Assembly: GCA_041398025.1 (NCBI GenBank)
Contig: JAWKVM010000020.1
Location: 168,963-232,962, forward strand
Length of the DNA stretch: 64,000 bases
Origin: JANQPX01 sp041398025
GTDB lineage: Bacteria > Pseudomonadota > Alphaproteobacteria > Geminicoccales > Geminicoccaceae
Reading direction: 5' to 3'
Shown: piece after piece, positions 8,502 to 17,298 of the stretch
Numbering within the stretch: the stretch's first letter is position 1
Layout: the number at the start of each line of letters is the position of its first letter
The notes under the pieces: model-generated
Seen by the model: the letters and a program-made list of their open reading frames with translations, nothing else
Databases searched by the model: none
What the model was told of the DNA's origin: nothing
Position numbers and translations under genes: made by a program

Positions 8502-10007
8502 TCAGGAAAAGAGGCCTGGCGCGCCCCGCGGCTGATCCCGAAGGCCGGCATCGATCGAAAGGTCCACCGGCGCTGCGGATCCCTCGGCCGGCAGGCCCTG
8601 GACGAGGGTCAGGAAGCGCTCGGCCTCGGTCTCGCTCACCCGCCGCTCCGACAATTTCAGAAGCTTCCGCCGATAGTCTTCCGGCCCGAAGGGCGAAGCA
8701 CCGCGCGGGTGGGCATTGGCGACACGAAGGTTGTCTTCGACGATCCGACCGTCGTCGAAGGTGATGACGACCGATGCACCGTGGGCCTTGTCGAGCGGGG
8801 CGGGGTCGGTGAAGGCGCTGGTCCAGACGGGGTCGGCGACGGTGCGCACTTTCTGCCAGAGAGCCACCGTATCGGGACGCGCGACCCGCGCCGGGTCGTA
8901 ACTGGCGTCATGGTCCCAGATACCGTCCTGCAGCGCCACGGTGAAGATGAACATGGCGGAATGATCGAGCGTCTCGCGGCTCGCCTTGGGATCCCATTTC
9001 TCGGGATCGCCGGCGCCCGAGCCCATCACCAGATGGGTCAGCTCCTTGGTATGGATCGCGATGTCCCTGACCTTCCCGGTGTCGCCGATCTTGTCGCGCA
9101 TGTTAAAAGCAAGATCGATCAGCGCCTGGCCGTGATAGCCGGCCGAATGTTCCTTCGGATAGGTCTCCAGAATGGCACGCGCAGGTTCCCCGGGCGCCGG
9201 CAGCGGCACGATCGCCTCGCTGTCCGGGCCGCCCAGAAGGATCGCCAAGATGCCGTAGTCGCCCTCATAGACCGGGGCCGGGCTGGTCTCGCCGCGCATC
9301 GCGCGATCGAGCGCGAGCATGGCGATCTGCCCGACATGCCCCGGCGCATTGGCCTTGTAGGAGGAAATCTCGCCCTTGCGCGTCTGCCGCGTCGAGACCG
9401 TGAGCTGGGCGGCGAGGTTGACCGCATGGTAGATCACCTCGGTCTCGAGACCGAGCATGGCGCCGAGCCCGGACGCGACCGCAGGCCCGAGATGGGCGAC
9501 ATGGTCGATGCGGTGGCGGTTGAGCGCGATGCCTTTCACCAGGTCGACCTGCACCTCATAGGCGGTGACGATCCCGTGCAGCAGCGCTGCACCGCTCAAC
9601 TTTTTCGCCTCGGCGATCGCCGCGAGCGGGCCGATGACGTCGCCGGGATGGCTGGAGTCGACCGCGAAGAAGCTGTCGTTGAAATCGAGCTCGCGGATCG
9701 CCGTGGCATTGGCATAGCCGCCCCAGAACGGATCGACAGCGACGCGCTGACCGATTCCGATCAGGCTGGAGCCCGCTTCCGCCTTTGGGAAGGCGAGCGC
9801 AGCTCCCTGCGCCGCGATCACCGAGGGGCGGTCGAGGGCGGCGATCGCCACGGCCCAGTCGTCGATGATGCGCAGCGCCGCCATCTCGGCGGCGGCGGGA
9901 TCGAGGGGTGCGCGGTCCGCGGCGAACGCGGCGATCTTCCAGGCCAGCTGCTCCTCGCGCGGACAGCGTTCACCGGGTTTCTGCGGGCGGACCCGATGCT
10001 CGATCAA
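8502..10007 (-). CDS. MmgE/PrpD family dehydratase, 2-methylcitrate dehydratase-like
   Basis: A 501-residue cytoplasmic enzyme close in length to PrpD (2-methylcitrate dehydratase). Family blocks seen include an N-terminal DWAVAIAAL helix, ELDFNDSFFAVDSSHPGD (acidic substrate-loop region), KANAPGHVGQIAML and DHSAMFIFTVALQDG near the C-terminal domain. The only sensible start is TTG at 10007, whose TTGA overlaps the tctA stop, implying translational coupling. As the last gene of a tctC-tctB-tctA operon it probably acts on the imported tri- or dicarboxylate. MmgE/PrpD members also include cis-aconitate decarboxylases and an epimerase, so the exact substrate is open. Confidence 0.85.
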   Translation of the reverse strand: MIEHRVRPQKPGERCPREEQLAWKIAAFAADRAPLDPAAAEMAALRIIDDWAVAIAALDRPSVIAAQGAALAFPKAEAGSSLIGIGQRVAVDPFWGGYANATAIRELDFNDSFFAVDSSHPGDVIGPLAAIAEAKKLSGAALLHGIVTAYEVQVDLVKGIALNRHRIDHVAHLGPAVASGLGAMLGLETEVIYHAVNLAAQLTVSTRQTRKGEISSYKANAPGHVGQIAMLALDRAMRGETSPAPVYEGDYGILAILLGGPDSEAIVPLPAPGEPARAILETYPKEHSAGYHGQALIDLAFNMRDKIGDTGKVRDIAIHTKELTHLVMGSGAGDPEKWDPKASRETLDHSAMFIFTVALQDGIWDHDASYDPARVARPDTVALWQKVRTVADPVWTSAFTDPAPLDKAHGASVVITFDDGRIVEDNLRVANAHPRGASPFGPEDYRRKLLKLSERRVSETEAERFLTLVQGLPAEGSAAPVDLSIDAGLRDQPRGAPGLFS

Positions 10008-11512
10008 GCCCGAGCGTCCTCGGCTGGTGCGTCTTTGCCCTTCCGCATCTCTTTGATGTCGCGCAGGGCCGATACCACGATGAAGATCACGGCGGCGATC
10101 AGGAGACCGACCGAGATCGGATCCTCGAGGAACACGCGATGCTCGCCGCCGGTGAGCAGCAGCGAACGGCGGTAGTTCGCTTCGATCAGATAGCCGAGCA
10201 CCAGACCGAGCACCAGCGGCAGGAAGGGGAAGCCGAGAAGGCGCATGACATAGCCGACGGCGCCCGCGAGCAGCACGAGATAGAGGTCGAAAAGCGTGTT
10301 GTCGATCGAGTAGATGCCGGAGAAGATCAGGGCGTAGATCGCCGCCATGAGATAGGGCTTCGGCCGGTTCACCAGCCAGATGGCGGGCGTCAGCAGCAGG
10401 ATGCCGATGCCGAGCTGCGCGATATTGGCGACCAGGAGGCCGCCGAACAGCCCGTAGATCACGTCCGGACGCTGCTCGAACAGGAGCGGTCCCGGATGCA
10501 GGCCGTGGATCAGAAGGCCCCCCAGGAGGACGGCGGTGGAGTTCGAGCCCGGGATGCCGAAGGACAGCATCGGGATGATCGCGGTGCCGGCGACCGTGTT
10601 GTTGGCGGCCTCTGGGGCCGCGATCGCCTCGTCCGAGCCCTTGCCGAATTCCTCCGGCGTCTTCGACCAGCGCCTGGCCTCGTTATAGGCCATGAAGGAG
10701 GCGATGGTGCCGCCGGCGCCGGGCATGCAGCCCTCGAACAGGCCGATGCCGGAGCCGATGAGCTGCGGCTTGGTCAGCTTGCGCAAGCGTGCCCAGCTCG
10801 GCAGCACGATGCGCATCTGGGGCTGGTCGCCGCGGTCATGTTCCGGCTGCCCGGCCTGCACCAGCAGCTCGGAGACCGCGAACACGCCGACCATGACCAG
10901 GATGAACGGAATGCCGCCCAGAAGCTCGGGGGCGCCGTAGGTGAAGCGGTTGACGCCGGAGAGCGGATCGGTGCCGACGGTCGCGATCATCAGGCCGATG
11001 ACACCGGCGATCAGCCCCTTGATCGGCGACTCCGAGGACAGGGAGGCGATCACGCTGAGGCCGAGAATGCCGAGCGAGAAATAGGCAGGCGGCGTGAAGT
11101 AGAGGGCGACGCTGGAGAGCGGCCTGGTCAGGAGGATCAGGCAGAGAATGCCGATCAGCCCGCCGACCACGCCCGAGACCAGCGAGATGCCGAGCGCCTC
11201 GCCGCCCCTGCCCTGCTTGTGCATCTCATAGCCGTCGATCGCGGTCGCGGCGGCGGCGTTGGTGCCAGGCGTGCGGATCAGGATCGCCGGGATCGAGCCG
11301 CCATACTCCGCCCCCACATAGGTCGACGCAAGCAGCACGACCGCGGTGACCGGCTCCATGGTGTAGGTGAAGGGCAGCAGCAGCGCCATGGTGATCGAGG
11401 GCGAGATGCCGGGAAGGGCACCGCCCATGATTCCCCAGGCGACACCGCCGAAGGCGGCGAAGATCGCTGGCGTCGTGGTCAGGGCCGTCCAGGCGTAGCC
11501 GAGGCCTTCCAT
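10004..11512 (-). CDS. tctA: Tripartite tricarboxylate transporter, large membrane subunit TctA
   Basis: A 502-residue polytopic membrane protein of the TctA family, the 12-helix permease of binding-protein-dependent secondary (TTT) transporters driven by an ion gradient. Diagnostic Gly/Pro-rich loops are visible: GALPGISPSITMALLLP near the N-terminus and GCMPGAGGTIASFMAYNEARR in the middle, the duplicated signature of TctA. It lies 27 bp after tctB and overlaps the downstream PrpD-like start. The imported substrate is likely a citrate-like carboxylate. Confidence 0.95.
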   Translation of the reverse strand: MEGLGYAWTALTTTPAIFAAFGGVAWGIMGGALPGISPSITMALLLPFTYTMEPVTAVVLLASTYVGAEYGGSIPAILIRTPGTNAAAATAIDGYEMHKQGRGGEALGISLVSGVVGGLIGILCLILLTRPLSSVALYFTPPAYFSLGILGLSVIASLSSESPIKGLIAGVIGLMIATVGTDPLSGVNRFTYGAPELLGGIPFILVMVGVFAVSELLVQAGQPEHDRGDQPQMRIVLPSWARLRKLTKPQLIGSGIGLFEGCMPGAGGTIASFMAYNEARRWSKTPEEFGKGSDEAIAAPEAANNTVAGTAIIPMLSFGIPGSNSTAVLLGGLLIHGLHPGPLLFEQRPDVIYGLFGGLLVANIAQLGIGILLLTPAIWLVNRPKPYLMAAIYALIFSGIYSIDNTLFDLYLVLLAGAVGYVMRLLGFPFLPLVLGLVLGYLIEANYRRSLLLTGGEHRVFLEDPISVGLLIAAVIFIVVSALRDIKEMRKGKDAPAEDARA

Positions 11513-11539
11513 GGTGATATCCCCGCTTGCCCGCCGAGC

Positions 11540-12049
11540 TCAGCCGAGGCCGAGCAGCGGGAGAATCTTACCCGCGGGCAGCGAAATGCCGAGAAATTCG
11601 ACGAACAGGAGATGAAAGAAGATGCCCCCGCCCACCGCAACCAGCAGGGTGCGGCGGTTCAGGGCTGCGCCGATATAGAGCGACACGGCGAGCAGCAGAC
11701 AGGCGACGGCGATCGCGTAGCCGAGCCAGTCGATGATCAGGAGATAGCCCACCCCGATGACGAGAAGGCCGATGGCGCGCAGATGCGGATGTATCTTGTC
11801 GGCGAGCGGTGTTGCGTCGTCTTCAGTGCTCGAAGCCGTGTTCCCGCTGATCACGGCACCGGCGACGCTTCGGATGATCAGGATGACGGCGAGAACGCCG
11901 AGCGCATAAGCGAGCGTCTTGGGAAGGCCGGAGGCGCCCACCGGGCCGTCCAGCGGGCTGATCCGGATCTTGTCCGCTTCCAGCCAGTAGACGGCGGCCA
12001 CGAGCAGCATCACGAGACCGATCCAGGTATCGCGGTTGAGGAAGCTCAT
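11540..12049 (-). CDS. tctB: Tripartite tricarboxylate transporter, small membrane subunit TctB
   Basis: A 169-residue membrane protein with about four hydrophobic helices (for example WIGLVMLLVAAVYWLEADKI at the N-terminus and two long helices after residue 90). This suits TctB, the poorly conserved small subunit of TTT transporters. It lies between tctC and tctA in the classical tctCBA order, which supports the call more than the sequence does. Confidence 0.9.
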   Translation of the reverse strand: MSFLNRDTWIGLVMLLVAAVYWLEADKIRISPLDGPVGASGLPKTLAYALGVLAVILIIRSVAGAVISGNTASSTEDDATPLADKIHPHLRAIGLLVIGVGYLLIIDWLGYAIAVACLLLAVSLYIGAALNRRTLLVAVGGGIFFHLLFVEFLGISLPAGKILPLLGLG

Positions 12050-12081
12050 GGCGCGCCGTCCGCTGGAAGCCGAAAGGGAAA

Positions 12082-12100
12082 TGATCGGATCAGCCGATCA
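12082..12100 (-). other. Stem-loop at the end of tctC
   Basis: TGATCGG and CCGATCA pair over 7 bp with a 5-nt loop, overlapping the tctC stop codon (12098-12100). There is no T-run after it on the minus strand. This suits an intercistronic mRNA-stabilising or attenuating hairpin that keeps the receptor in excess over the permease. Confidence 0.45.
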
Positions 12101-13069
12101 CTCTTCGGTGATGCCGTATTCCTTGAAGAACGCCTGCTGCTCGCTCGCGAACTCTTCGAGGAAGGGGTTGTAGTCAGCACTGCTCATGTAGAACGGCACC
12201 AGGCTCTGCGCTTCGTACCACTCCTTGAACTTCTCGTCCTCGAGCACGGCCTGGATGGCGGTCTCCCACTTGGCGACGATGTCCTCGGGAAGCCCCTTGG
12301 GGCCGGCAATCCCGCGGAACTTGTTGACCACCAGGTCGACGCCCTGCTCCTGGGCAGTCGGCACGTCGGCGAAGTCGTCCAGACGCTCCTTGGTGTAGGT
12401 GGTGATGATGCGCACTTCACCGGCCTCGAGCTGCGCGGACAGCTCCTGGATCTCGCCAATGCCGAGGGAGACGGTGCCGTTGAGCACGCTGATCAGAAGC
12501 TCGCCGCCGCCGTCATGGGTGACCACGGGCGAGGTCACGCCAGTCAGCGCCTTGAATTTCTCCATGACCTGACGATCGAGCGAGCCCGGCGTGGTCACGC
12601 CGAAGATCACCGCCCCCGGATCGGCCTTGGCCGCGTCGATCACCTCGGTCAGGTTGTTGAACGGACTGTCCGCCTTCACATAGACGATCTGCGGATCGAG
12701 GAAGACGTTGGTGACGCCCATCAGATCCTTGTAGGTGTATTCGGGCTCGGACAGCAGCGAGGTGTTGATGTAGGTCGGCGTGGTGCCGTAGAAGATCGAA
12801 CCGTCGGCCGGCGAGCTCGCGAGCTTGGCCATGGCCTTGGCGCCGGAGCCGCCGCGCACGTTCTCGACCACGAAGTCCGCACCGAGATACGGACCGAGAT
12901 GCCGCACCATCTCCCGCAAGAACACGTCGGTGCCGCCGCCTTCCTTCGAATGGGTCACCAGCGTCACGGTGTCGATGGGATAGTCCGCTGCCATGGCTGC
13001 GTTCGCCATACCGATCGCCGCAGCGCCGATCACCGTGGCACGCAGGCCGCGCTGAATGTAGGAAATCAT
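12098..13069 (-). CDS. tctC: Tripartite tricarboxylate transporter receptor TctC (Bug family)
   Basis: A 323-residue periplasmic receptor with a signal peptide cut near AMA-ADYP. The Bug-family pattern is visible: an N-terminal TLVTHSKEGGGTDVFLREM strand-loop, VVENVRGGSGAKAM, and a C-terminal region GPKGLPEDIVAKWETAI. It captures the carboxylate for TctAB. I start it at the ATG at 13069, preceded by GGGAGG at about 7 nt, rather than 30 bp upstream. It heads the tctCBA-prpD-like operon, and a perfect palindrome lies in its leader. Confidence 0.93.
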   Translation of the reverse strand: MISYIQRGLRATVIGAAAIGMANAAMAADYPIDTVTLVTHSKEGGGTDVFLREMVRHLGPYLGADFVVENVRGGSGAKAMAKLASSPADGSIFYGTTPTYINTSLLSEPEYTYKDLMGVTNVFLDPQIVYVKADSPFNNLTEVIDAAKADPGAVIFGVTTPGSLDRQVMEKFKALTGVTSPVVTHDGGGELLISVLNGTVSLGIGEIQELSAQLEAGEVRIITTYTKERLDDFADVPTAQEQGVDLVVNKFRGIAGPKGLPEDIVAKWETAIQAVLEDEKFKEWYEAQSLVPFYMSSADYNPFLEEFASEQQAFFKEYGITEE

Positions 13070-13084
13070 CTGGGTCCTCCCTTT

Positions 13085-13102
13085 GAATTGCGAGCGCAAT
13101 TC
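13085..13102. promoter_or_regulatory. Perfect 18-bp palindrome, candidate operator
   Basis: GAATTGCGAGCGCAATTC is a perfect inverted repeat (8-bp arms, 2-bp centre) between the divergent tctC and MmgE/PrpD genes, immediately upstream of the tctC SD. On the minus strand TTGACA/TTGACC hexamers lie about 50 bp further upstream, which would place the palindrome near the tctC transcript start. This is typical of a dimeric repressor site. No regulator gene is adjacent. Confidence 0.6.
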
Positions 13103-13219
13103 ATTCTATCGGATGAGAGCAGGGAGAATTTCAGAAGCGCTATCGATGGTCAACTGTCAACATATTGGTATTACACGTAAGATAGTGAGCTTTACGCGTG
13201 AGAGACGGACGGCAGGGCC

Positions 13220-14587
13220 ATGGATGGAACGTTGACGGGAGTAATGGCTGCGTACCTCGCGCAGGCGTCGAAAATGACACTGCCGCAGGAGGTCGCCTCG
13301 AAAACCAGGCTGCATCTGCTGGACACGCTGGCGGCCATGATCAGCGGCACCCATCTGCGCGCCGGGCGCCAGGCGCTGGCCTTCGTCGCCACCCAGAGCG
13401 GGCCGACGCAGGCGGGCATCGCCGGCACGACCATGGTCACCGATGCGGTCAACGCCGCCTTCGCCGGCGCCATGGCCGCCCATGCCGACGAGACCGACGA
13501 TTCCCATCTGGGCGGCCGCTTCCATCCGGGCTGCGCGATCGTTCCGGCGGCCCTCGCGGTCGCCGAACACAAAGGTCGGAGCGGAAAAATACTCCTGCGC
13601 GCGATCGCGGCGGGCTACGACATCGGCGCCCGCGCGACCATGGCGCTCGGCTTTTCCGCCCCGCGCAGCGGCACCCACTCGACCCACTGCCTCGGCGCCA
13701 ATTTCGGGGCGGCAGCGGCCGCCGGGGTGATGGCCGGGCTGGATGCCCTGCCGTTCGAGCATCTTCTCTCCTACGCCACCCAGCAGGCCTCGGGCATCGC
13801 CTATTGGCAGCGGGATTCCGAACATGTGGAGAAAGCCTTCGACTTCGGCGGGATGGGCGCACGCAACGGCGTGTTCGCGGCCCTGTTCGTCGCCAGCGGC
13901 GCGAGCGGCGTCACCGGCGCGCTCACCGGCGAGCATTCCTACATCTCGGCCTTCGCCGAAAATCCGCGGCCGGACGCGCTGACCAACGGGCTCGGCACGC
14001 GGTTCGAGATCATGCAGGCCTCGATCAAGAAATGGTGCGTCGGCTCGCCGATCCAGGCCGCCCTCGACTCGGTGACCGCGCTGATCGACAGGCACCATCT
14101 CAGCGCTGGCGACGTCCAAAAAGTCCGCGCCATCCTCCCCGATGACCGGTTCGTGATCGTCAACAACCGGGACATGCCCGATGTCTGCCTGCAGCATCTG
14201 GTGGCGCTCGCCCTGGTCGACGGCGGCGTCACTTTCGCCTCCTCGCACGAGCGGTCGCGCATGCAGGACCCGGCGGTTCTGGCGGTCCGCAAAAAAATCG
14301 AGGCGATCCCCAGCCCCGAGCTGACCGTTGCACGGCCGGCGCGACAAGCGATCATCGAGGTCGACACGGTCGACGGGCGGTCCCTTCGCCATCACACCCG
14401 CGCCGTTCTCGGTACCCCGGACAACCCGATGAGCGAGGCCGAGGTTGAGGCCAAAGCTCGCGATCTGATCGAGCCGGTTCTGGGCGAGGAACGTGCCGAC
14501 GCGCTGATCGCGGCGGTGCGCGGCATCGAGACCGTGGACAATGTCACCGAGCTCCGCCCGCTCTGGACGCCACTTGCGAGCGACTGA
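13220..14587 (+). CDS. MmgE/PrpD family protein
   Basis: A 455-residue cytoplasmic member of the MmgE/PrpD superfamily. The first domain carries LHLLDTLAAMISGT and AAHADETDDSHLGGRFHPG, the acidic/His loop of the family. GHEHSY-like and FEIMQASIKKWCVGSPIQAALD segments follow, typical of the substrate-binding part (Lys/Trp-Cys-X-Gly). It is transcribed divergently from tctC across a 150-bp spacer and has GGCAGGG ahead of its ATG. It probably shares control and substrate class with the tct operon. The reaction (dehydratase, decarboxylase or epimerase) cannot be told from sequence. Confidence 0.85.
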   Translation: MDGTLTGVMAAYLAQASKMTLPQEVASKTRLHLLDTLAAMISGTHLRAGRQALAFVATQSGPTQAGIAGTTMVTDAVNAAFAGAMAAHADETDDSHLGGRFHPGCAIVPAALAVAEHKGRSGKILLRAIAAGYDIGARATMALGFSAPRSGTHSTHCLGANFGAAAAAGVMAGLDALPFEHLLSYATQQASGIAYWQRDSEHVEKAFDFGGMGARNGVFAALFVASGASGVTGALTGEHSYISAFAENPRPDALTNGLGTRFEIMQASIKKWCVGSPIQAALDSVTALIDRHHLSAGDVQKVRAILPDDRFVIVNNRDMPDVCLQHLVALALVDGGVTFASSHERSRMQDPAVLAVRKKIEAIPSPELTVARPARQAIIEVDTVDGRSLRHHTRAVLGTPDNPMSEAEVEAKARDLIEPVLGEERADALIAAVRGIETVDNVTELRPLWTPLASD

Positions 14588-14692
14588 CGTCCAGCCGGAA
14601 CGCTCCCATGGCTCCGGGCCGATCAACATTCGTCGGCCACTTTCTCTCCCCCTTCATCTTTTGTTAACCGAAGGATGGGATCATCACGGTCT

Positions 14693-14764
14693 GGTCCATG
14701 CGATCCTGGGAGTCCGCCCGCCGGATTGTGGAGTGAGGCTCGGACTCCCAGGATCACATGGATC
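14693..14764. repeat. Family-1 palindromic repeat, copy A
   Basis: Left arm CCATGCGATCCTGGGAGTCC and right arm GGACTCCCAGGATCACATGG are nearly perfect inverted repeats separated by about 27 bp. The same arms recur at 25040-25117 and 49632-49712, with a single arm at 51471-51493. Confidence 0.85.
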
Positions 14765-14974
14765 AAAAGGGGAGCATGACAGAGCAAAATTAACTTGTGG
14801 TTAAGCAGATGCTGGAGCGGATCCCGATCGGATGCGATCGAGATCCACCCTATCTCATTGTTTCACCGCATGCCCTGATCGATCAGGTGTTTCCACCTGC
14901 TTGGGAAAAGCTCCAACCGTCGGCGACTGCGAGAGGTCAAGGCAGGCGAGCCAACGGCTGGAACGACAGCACGA

Positions 14975-15050
14975 GCGGGCCCGCCCAAACCTGGCCGCAA
15001 ACCGTCGCCCCTGTCGCCGACGGTCCAAGTCCATGAGGTGGCCACGCCAC
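14975..15050 (-). repeat. Family-2 element, copy 1, abutting the SDR stop codon
   Basis: On the minus strand GTGGCGTGGCCACCTCATGG begins immediately after the TAG stop of the SDR gene. It continues into a GACTTGGACCG...CGACGGTTTGCGGCC stretch shared with the copies at 29364 and 43013. The outer limit is approximate. Confidence 0.75.
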
Positions 15051-15812
15051 CTAGGGCATGTAGATGCCGCCTGAGACGTGGACGCTCTGGCCGGTCATGT
15101 AGCGCGCATGGGGGAGGCACATCGAGACGACCATACCGGCCGCCTCCTCGATCTCGCCTTCGCGCCCCAGCAGAATCTTGGCGCCGGTGTCGGGCACCGC
15201 GCCCGAGGTCGCCGACCGCTGGCCGCCGATCTTGCCGGGCACGACGCAGTTCGCGGTGATGCCCCGATCCGCGAATTCCACGGCGATCGCCTTGGTCAGG
15301 CCGACGATGCCCGCCTTGGCGGCGCAAACATGGGCGCGCGCCTTGGCGCCGGTATGGCCGGTCATGCCGCCGATATTGACGATCGTGCCGCCGCCGTTTT
15401 CCAGCATGACGGGCAGGACCGCGCGGCTCATCAGGAAGGCGCCGTCGAGGATGACGGCGTTGATCTCGCGCCACTCGGCGAGGCTCATCTCGAGAAACGG
15501 CGCCATGCGGCGGACGGCGGCGTTGTTCACCAGGACGTCGATCCGCCCGTGGGCGGCCTTTGCTTCCCCGACCATGCGCGCGACGTCGGCTTCGTCGGTG
15601 ACGTCCCCCATCACGACCGTCGCCTTTCGGCCGATCCCGCGGATCTCCTCGGCCACGGCCTCGATCTCGTCCTTCGCCGCCTTCGCCGTGATCACCAGGT
15701 CGGCACCGTGCCGGGCGAGGCCGAGCGCGGTCGAGCGGCCGATCCTCCTGGATGCGCCTGTGACCATGGCGACCTTGCCCTCCAGGCTCTCCATCGGTGA
15801 CGTCACGGCCAT
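15051..15812 (-). CDS. Short-chain dehydrogenase/reductase (SDR) with atypical active site
   Basis: A 253-residue Rossmann-fold SDR. The NAD(P) motif TGASRRIG (residues 18-25), NNAA (96-99) and a C-terminal SGGIYMP are normal. The catalytic residues are not: IVNIGGM has Gly where the Ser is expected (about 149), and the YxxxK position reads V162-x-x-x-K166 within AHVCAAKAG, so the Tyr is absent. It may use another acid/base or be a non-catalytic binder. The ATG at 15812 has AAGGAG upstream. It is divergent from the MmgE/PrpD operon that starts at 15903, which suggests shared regulation. Confidence 0.88.
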   Translation of the reverse strand: MAVTSPMESLEGKVAMVTGASRRIGRSTALGLARHGADLVITAKAAKDEIEAVAEEIRGIGRKATVVMGDVTDEADVARMVGEAKAAHGRIDVLVNNAAVRRMAPFLEMSLAEWREINAVILDGAFLMSRAVLPVMLENGGGTIVNIGGMTGHTGAKARAHVCAAKAGIVGLTKAIAVEFADRGITANCVVPGKIGGQRSATSGAVPDTGAKILLGREGEIEEAAGMVVSMCLPHARYMTGQSVHVSGGIYMP

Positions 15813-15902
15813 GTTCTTCTCCTTGCGAACGGTCCCTGCCATGGACAGGCGTAACGCTGCCGTGCAAAAAAACCAATCGCAAAAGCTGGTTCGGAGGCAT
15901 CG

Positions 15903-17285
15903 ATGGCGGAGGCGGAGATCGAGGAAGAAACGGTCGCGGAGCGTTTTTCGGCCTTTCTCGCCAGCCTCACGCCAGGTTCGGTGCCCGACGATGTCAACGA
16001 CATCGCGCGTCGCGACCTGATCGATGCCGTCGGCCTCTGCCTCGCGGCACGGCGGTCGGTCTACATGCGCCAGATCCTGGACGCCGCCGACGGCGACGGC
16101 CCCTGCACCGCGATCGGCCAGGCGAAGGCGCTCGGCGCGCAGGACGCGGCGCTCGTCAACGGCGTCGCGATCCACGGCGAGGATTTCGACGATACGCTCG
16201 AAGGCGCACCCATCCGGGTCGGCGCGATGGTCATTCCGGCCGTGCTCGCGGCAGCCGAACGCTTCGGCCTCTCGGGTGCTCGAACCCTGCTCGGCATCGC
16301 CGCCGGCCTCGAAGCGATCTGCCGCCTCAATCACGTCGCCGCCGGCCACATGCATCGCGCGGGGTTCCACCCCGTCGGCGTGATCGGAGCACTCGGGGCG
16401 GCAGCCGGCGCCGGTGTGGCGCTCGGCCTCGACAGGGAGAAACTGACCGCCGCCTTCGGCGTCGCCGCCAGCATGTCCTCGGGCATCATCGAATATCTGA
16501 CCGACGGTGCCTGGACCAAGCGCCTGCATCCGGGCTGGGCGGCGCAGTCCGGGCTGAAGGCGGCGCTGATCGCCCGCACCGGTTTTTTTGCCCCCAGAAC
16601 CGTGTTCGACGGTGCCCACAACTTCTTTCGCACGTTCGCGCCATCAGCGACGCCCGACTACAGCCACCTCACCGACGGCCTCGGCGAGGACTGGTATATG
16701 ACCAGGATCGTGTTCAAGCCTTACGCCTGCGGCACCATGATTCATCCCTATATCGACTGCGCGCGCCGACTCGGGAGGGATGGCGTCAAGGCCGAGGACA
16801 TCGAGAGCATCCTTTGCGATACCGGCGAAGGGCTGGTGCACCGCCTTTGGGAGCCGCTCGCCGCCAAGCATCGCCCGCCCTCGGGCTACGCCGCGAAATT
16901 CTCGATGCCGTTCTGCATGGCGCTCGGCTTTTTCGAGGACGATGCCGGCCTCGCCCAGTTCGACGACGCCAAAGTGCATGAGCCGCACCTCCTGGAGCTG
17001 GCAGGAAAAATCAGCTACCGCATCGATCCCGACAATGAGTATCCCAGGAACTATACCGGGCATCTGCGCGTGACCCTCCGCTCCGGCGAGGTGCTGACCT
17101 ATGATCAGTCCCATATGCGCGGCGGCATGCACGAGCCGCTGAGCGACGACGACATCATGAAGAAATTCTTCTCCAACGCCGACTATGGCGGCTGGAGCCG
17201 GGAGCGCGCCGAGGCGTTGCTGGCCTTCTGCCGGGGCCTCGCCCAGGCCGCCGATCTCAGCGGCCTCGCCGCGTTTCGCCACTGA
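15903..17285 (+). CDS. MmgE/PrpD family protein (operon gene 1)
   Basis: A 460-residue MmgE/PrpD superfamily enzyme. Motifs include DLIDAVGLCLAARRS, IHGEDFDDTLEGAP (acidic loop), HRAGFHPVGVIGALGAAAGAG and TKRLHPGWAAQSGLKAALIA. The last two are family signatures around the substrate pocket. It opens a tight five-gene plus-strand operon to 22110, with CGGAGG ahead of the ATG. It is a close paralogue of the next gene: both share FKPYACGTMI/T and PDDEYPRNYTGH-like blocks. The substrate is probably a carboxylate but is not known. Confidence 0.86.
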   Translation: MAEAEIEEETVAERFSAFLASLTPGSVPDDVNDIARRDLIDAVGLCLAARRSVYMRQILDAADGDGPCTAIGQAKALGAQDAALVNGVAIHGEDFDDTLEGAPIRVGAMVIPAVLAAAERFGLSGARTLLGIAAGLEAICRLNHVAAGHMHRAGFHPVGVIGALGAAAGAGVALGLDREKLTAAFGVAASMSSGIIEYLTDGAWTKRLHPGWAAQSGLKAALIARTGFFAPRTVFDGAHNFFRTFAPSATPDYSHLTDGLGEDWYMTRIVFKPYACGTMIHPYIDCARRLGRDGVKAEDIESILCDTGEGLVHRLWEPLAAKHRPPSGYAAKFSMPFCMALGFFEDDAGLAQFDDAKVHEPHLLELAGKISYRIDPDNEYPRNYTGHLRVTLRSGEVLTYDQSHMRGGMHEPLSDDDIMKKFFSNADYGGWSRERAEALLAFCRGLAQAADLSGLAAFRH

Positions 17286-17298
17286 GGGAGTTCTTTTT

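Larger units (their letters stand above)
14588..15050. other. Gene-free spacer made of palindromic repeats
   Basis: No credible gene is present. It holds a family-1 palindromic element (14693-14764), a perfect 14-bp palindrome CCTGATCGATCAGG (14874-14887) overlapping a small CAGGTG/CACCTG hairpin, and a family-2 element abutting the SDR stop codon at its right end. The middle part resembles the REP/RIME-like intergenic palindromes common in alphaproteobacteria; that resemblance is my impression and not an alignment. Confidence 0.6.

Noticed and set aside
9908..13180. A 1090-codon plus-strand open frame over tctA-tctB-tctC
   Set aside because: It is antisense to three well-supported genes, Arg/Asp/Gly/Gln-rich without domain-like sequence, and is a by-product of high GC.
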